A model generated the notes under the pieces. It ran no database searches. It was not told the DNA's origin and saw only the letters and a program-made list of their open reading frames with translations. A stretch of DNA of 64,000 bases from Kordia periserrulae (lineage in GTDB: Bacteria; Bacteroidota; Bacteroidia; Flavobacteriales; Flavobacteriaceae): assembly GCF_003054265.1 (NCBI RefSeq), contig NZ_QBKT01000004.1:62001-126000 (forward strand), given 5' to 3'. This document shows, piece after piece, positions 62,222-64,000 of this stretch; the first letter of the stretch is position 1; every line of letters begins with the position of its first letter. Made by a program: the position numbers and the translations under genes.

Positions 62222-62863
62222 ATGAAAAAAATAATAGTATTACTACTTGCGTTGTGCACAACAATAGTTGTCAACGCACAAGATAAAGACTCAAAAGACG
62301 CGGTATTAGAAGACATTACCAAAGATGTGTGTGAATGTGTCTCAGACAAGGTAGCAGAAGGAATTCCACGAAAAGAAATTGAAGTTCAGTTAGGCTTATG
62401 CCTTATCAATTCGTATGGGAAATATAGAGAACGCATTGAAAAATTCATGGAAATTGCCTTTAGTGATCCAGAATCTATGGAGAAATTTGGGCAGGAAATC
62501 GGCATGAAAATGCTCACAGTTTGTCCTGATACCTTTATGGCTTTTGCGAAAGATTTGATTGAAGAAGAAGTCGAAAATTACAATCCTGAAAGCGAAACAA
62601 ACTCAAAAGTTTCTACAGTTTCAGGCGAAGTGGTAAAGTTAGACAATGACCAATTCAATGTGTTGTATTTTAAAGGAAACAACAAGCGAACGTATAAGCT
62701 TCTTTGGCAAGAATACTTTGAAGGACAAGAATTGTTGCTAGATTTTAAAAGTCTGAAAAACAAAAACATCGAAGTTTCTTTTGAAGATAAAGAAATGTAC
62801 GATCCTAAATTGAAAGACTACCGTACGTACAAAGTGTTGCGAAAAATTGAAATTGTAAATTAA
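62222..62863 (+). CDS. Secreted/periplasmic protein of unknown function
   Basis: The start at 62222 gives 213 residues with a signal peptide (MKKIIVLLLALCTTIVVNAQ); an upstream frame extension to 62186 overlaps the previous gene and is less likely. The first half has Cys spaced like a small disulfide-bonded helical domain (VCECVSDKVAEGI ... LGLCLINSYGKY ... TVCPDTF). The second half (about 140-213) is beta-rich (VSGEVVKLDNDQFNVLYFKG ... LLDFKSLKNKNIEVSFEDKE). No known domain named with confidence. Confidence 0.8.
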   Translation: MKKIIVLLLALCTTIVVNAQDKDSKDAVLEDITKDVCECVSDKVAEGIPRKEIEVQLGLCLINSYGKYRERIEKFMEIAFSDPESMEKFGQEIGMKMLTVCPDTFMAFAKDLIEEEVENYNPESETNSKVSTVSGEVVKLDNDQFNVLYFKGNNKRTYKLLWQEYFEGQELLLDFKSLKNKNIEVSFEDKEMYDPKLKDYRTYKVLRKIEIVN

Positions 62864-62869
62864 GGACAG

Positions 62870-63355
62870 ATGCTTGTAGAATTTGACAACATTTCAGACG
62901 ACGCGCGAATTTGGATTTACCAAGCCAATCGCTCCTTTAGCGATGAAGAATTAGAAGAAATCAACTCGAAACTTTCTAACTTTATCACGCAATGGACAGC
63001 GCATGGAAGCGATTTAGAAGCAGCTTTCGACATCAAATACAAACGTTTTATCATCCTTGCTGTAGACCAATCTAAGCAAATGGCAACAGGTTGTTCTATT
63101 GATGCTTCGGTACATTTTATCCAACAATTAGAAAAAGACTACAATGTCGATTTGATGGACAAAATGAACGTATCGTACAAACAAGGTGAATATGTTGCTT
63201 ACAAAGACTTAAAAGCCTTCCGAAAAATGGCAAAAGACCGTGCAGTCACAGGAAACACCATCGTTTTCAACAACTTGGTTACCACAAAAGCGGAATTTTT
63301 AGAAAACTGGGAAGTGCCTGCCAAAGAAAGTTGGCATGGGCGCTTTTTGAGTTAA
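62870..63355 (+). CDS. Conserved small cytoplasmic protein (often annotated 'ABC transporter ATPase' in flavobacteria)
   Basis: 161 residues, no signal peptide, AAGGACAG before the ATG. It has no Walker A or ABC signature, so the ATPase label commonly attached to this family is not supported. Notable segments: RIWIYQANRSFSDEELEEI, FITQWTAHGSDLEAAF, FIILAVDQSKQMATGCSIDA and SWHGRFL. Last gene of the Fe-S operon, 6 bp after the previous stop; a terminator follows. Function unknown. Confidence 0.8.
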   Translation: MLVEFDNISDDARIWIYQANRSFSDEELEEINSKLSNFITQWTAHGSDLEAAFDIKYKRFIILAVDQSKQMATGCSIDASVHFIQQLEKDYNVDLMDKMNVSYKQGEYVAYKDLKAFRKMAKDRAVTGNTIVFNNLVTTKAEFLENWEVPAKESWHGRFLS

Positions 63356-63380
63356 TCAAACAATACTATCAAAATAAACT

Positions 63381-63413
63381 AAAAAGACACATTGTTACTG
63401 ATGTGTCTTTTTT
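63381..63413 (+). terminator. Rho-independent terminator of the Fe-S operon
   Basis: A 12-bp stem AAAAAGACACAT (63381-63392) / ATGTGTCTTTTT (63401-63412) with an 8-base loop and trailing T's; A-run on one side and T-run on the other make it bidirectional. Confidence 0.85.
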
Positions 63414-63487
63414 AGTTTTTTAATTTTTTTACAGAGAAAAAACAATTTCTATTGGAATTAAACTTATTCCAACTCACGTTAAATTAT

Positions 63488-63640
63488 GTGAGTTAGACAT
63501 AAGAAATCGTCAAATTGTTCTTAATTCACTGATAAATAATCCTTTGCCTGTTCGAGCGCAGTCGAGAACACAAGAAACTGTGCGTTTCAATCGAATCTCG
63601 GTAGCTTCGCTCGGTAGCTGCGATAATGCTCAATTTGACA
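63488..63640. repeat. Dispersed intergenic repeat, copy B
   Basis: Counterpart of 36551-36715. It contains GTGAGTTAGACATAAGAAATC, GAGCGCAGTCGAGAACACA and GCTCGGTAGCTGCGATAATGCTC-type blocks (63609-63631) in the same order and spacing range. No coding potential seen. Confidence 0.6.
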
Positions 63641-63776
63641 CTTTTTATAAGTAATTAGAAGTCAGTTAAGTATGAAAATATTTATACCAACTCACATCAA
63701 ATTATAAAATTATGTTAACGAACTATAGCCAATTTCTTTCTTTTTTGCTGTAACTATGATTTTCAAGTAATTGAAC

Positions 63777-63791
63777 TATGGAAATACCGTA
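63777..63791 (+). promoter_or_regulatory. Palindrome-like site TATGGAAATACCGTA upstream of a precursor peptide gene
   Basis: Matches TACGGTnnnACCGTA with two changes in the left arm and an intact right arm. It is 53 bp before the ATG at 63845, and TATCTTTA begins 23 bases after it, as at the gene at 51896. Confidence 0.5.
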
Positions 63792-63844
63792 AGTATTTGA
63801 TTTTCATATGTTTTATCTTTATAATGAATTTAAATTAAAATAGT

Positions 63845-64000
63845 ATGAAAAAGAAAAATTTGAATGCAAAGTTAGCATTGAAGAAAAATTTAGTATCTAA
63901 TTTACAGGCAGAAACTGTAAAAGGAGCTGGAACAAATATCTGTTCTGGAACACAAGATACATGTATCAATTGTCAAGGACCAACCAAAGAATATCCGTGT
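63845..64000 (+). CDS. Small leader peptide (RiPP-like precursor), 3' end beyond the window
   Basis: 52 codons visible without a stop. Leader MKKKNLNAKLALKKNLVSNL with ETVKGAG, where the cleavage-like site is G-A-G instead of GG. The visible core already has four Cys (NICSG, DTCINCQG, YPC). The leader belongs with those of the peptides at 37941 and 52400, yet the promoter palindrome is shared with the genes at 51896 and 54026, which links the two leader groups. Confidence 0.72.
   Translation, partial: MKKKNLNAKLALKKNLVSNLQAETVKGAGTNICSGTQDTCINCQGPTKEYPC

Larger units (their letters stand above)
63356..63844. other. 489-bp intergenic region: terminator, dispersed repeat, promoter palindrome; no gene
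   Basis: Contents in order: a terminator (63381-63413), an AT-rich stretch, repeat copy B (63488-63640), and the promoter region of the precursor gene with the palindrome at 63777 and TATCTTTA at about 63814. No ORF with protein-like composition was seen. Confidence 0.7.

Noticed and set aside
62870-63355. ABC transporter ATPase
   Set aside because: No Walker A, Walker B or signature motif in 161 residues, despite the name often given to this family.

Overview
The window looks like the chromosome of a marine-type member of the Flavobacteriaceae (Bacteroidota). The DNA is AT-rich. It carries a Bacteroidota-type LptD, a TonB-dependent receptor with a carboxypeptidase-regulatory-like N-terminus, a LytTR regulator, TAnnTTTG-like promoter elements and several small peptide genes with 'MKKKNLKKLTLNK' leaders of the flavobacterial natural-product-precursor type. 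The style recalls Kordia or Aquimarina, but no rRNA or other marker in the window fixes the genus. Family calls and substrate codes were read by eye from remembered motifs; no searches were run.

Region 1 (1-36418, all + strand) is the larger part of a hybrid PKS/NRPS cluster whose left end lies outside the window. In order: the end of a PKS (AT end-KR-ACP); an NRPS module (docking-C-A-PCP) whose A domain begins with the 4-hydroxyphenylglycine (Hpg) signature D-I-F-H; a CmlA-type diiron beta-hydroxylase; a 3559-residue NRPS (docking-C-A-PCP-E-C-A-PCP-C); an aminotransferase, a hydroxymandelate-synthase-like dioxygenase and an FAD-linked 2-hydroxyacid oxidase that together could make Hpg; a TonB-dependent receptor; a type II thioesterase; a PvdE/SyrD-type exporter; a small secreted protein; a glycine-coded NRPS (C-A-PCP-C); a membrane-anchored periplasmic alpha/beta-hydrolase; an ATP-grasp-like protein; and a phosphopantetheinyl transferase.

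The most striking feature is in the second module of the 3559-residue NRPS. Its A domain has the near-perfect beta-alanine code V-D-W-V-V-S-I-A-D. Between motifs A5 and A6 it is split by a complete, apparently active PLP decarboxylase of the PanP (aspartate 1-decarboxylase, beta-alanine-forming) type. The sequence therefore suggests a module that makes its own beta-alanine from aspartate and then loads it.

Region 2 (36419-40740) has an intergenic stretch with a dispersed repeat, a four-helix LytTR regulator, a Cys-rich RiPP-like precursor, a DUF2891 lipoprotein and an Nramp-like transporter lacking the metal-site residues. Region 3 (40741-43269) is a 5-oxoprolinase operon (PxpA-PxpB fusion, PxpC); the odd Nramp protein just upstream probably belongs with it. 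Region 4 (43528-46257) is a membrane/two-component block: an unknown soluble protein, a membrane protein, a 49-residue membrane peptide, a NarL-type histidine kinase and its response regulator.

Region 5 (46301-51725, - strand) holds two Ntn-hydrolases (a choloylglycine-hydrolase-like protein and a penicillin-acylase-like protein), a nitroreductase and an aldehyde dehydrogenase. Region 6 (51726-54300) contains three more small peptide genes, a MITE-like inverted repeat and a membrane-bound endonuclease/exonuclease/phosphatase-family protein. Region 7 (54371-63355) is housekeeping-like: RidA, LptD, a divergent N-acetylmuramoyl-L-alanine amidase, an MlaD-like protein, two Fe-S oxidoreductase subunits and two small proteins. 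The window ends inside a fifth small precursor gene. Three of the five precursor genes share a 15-bp palindrome, TACGGTnnnACCGTA, 53-57 bp upstream of their start codons, and a close variant lies in front of the TonB receptor gene of the NRPS cluster.
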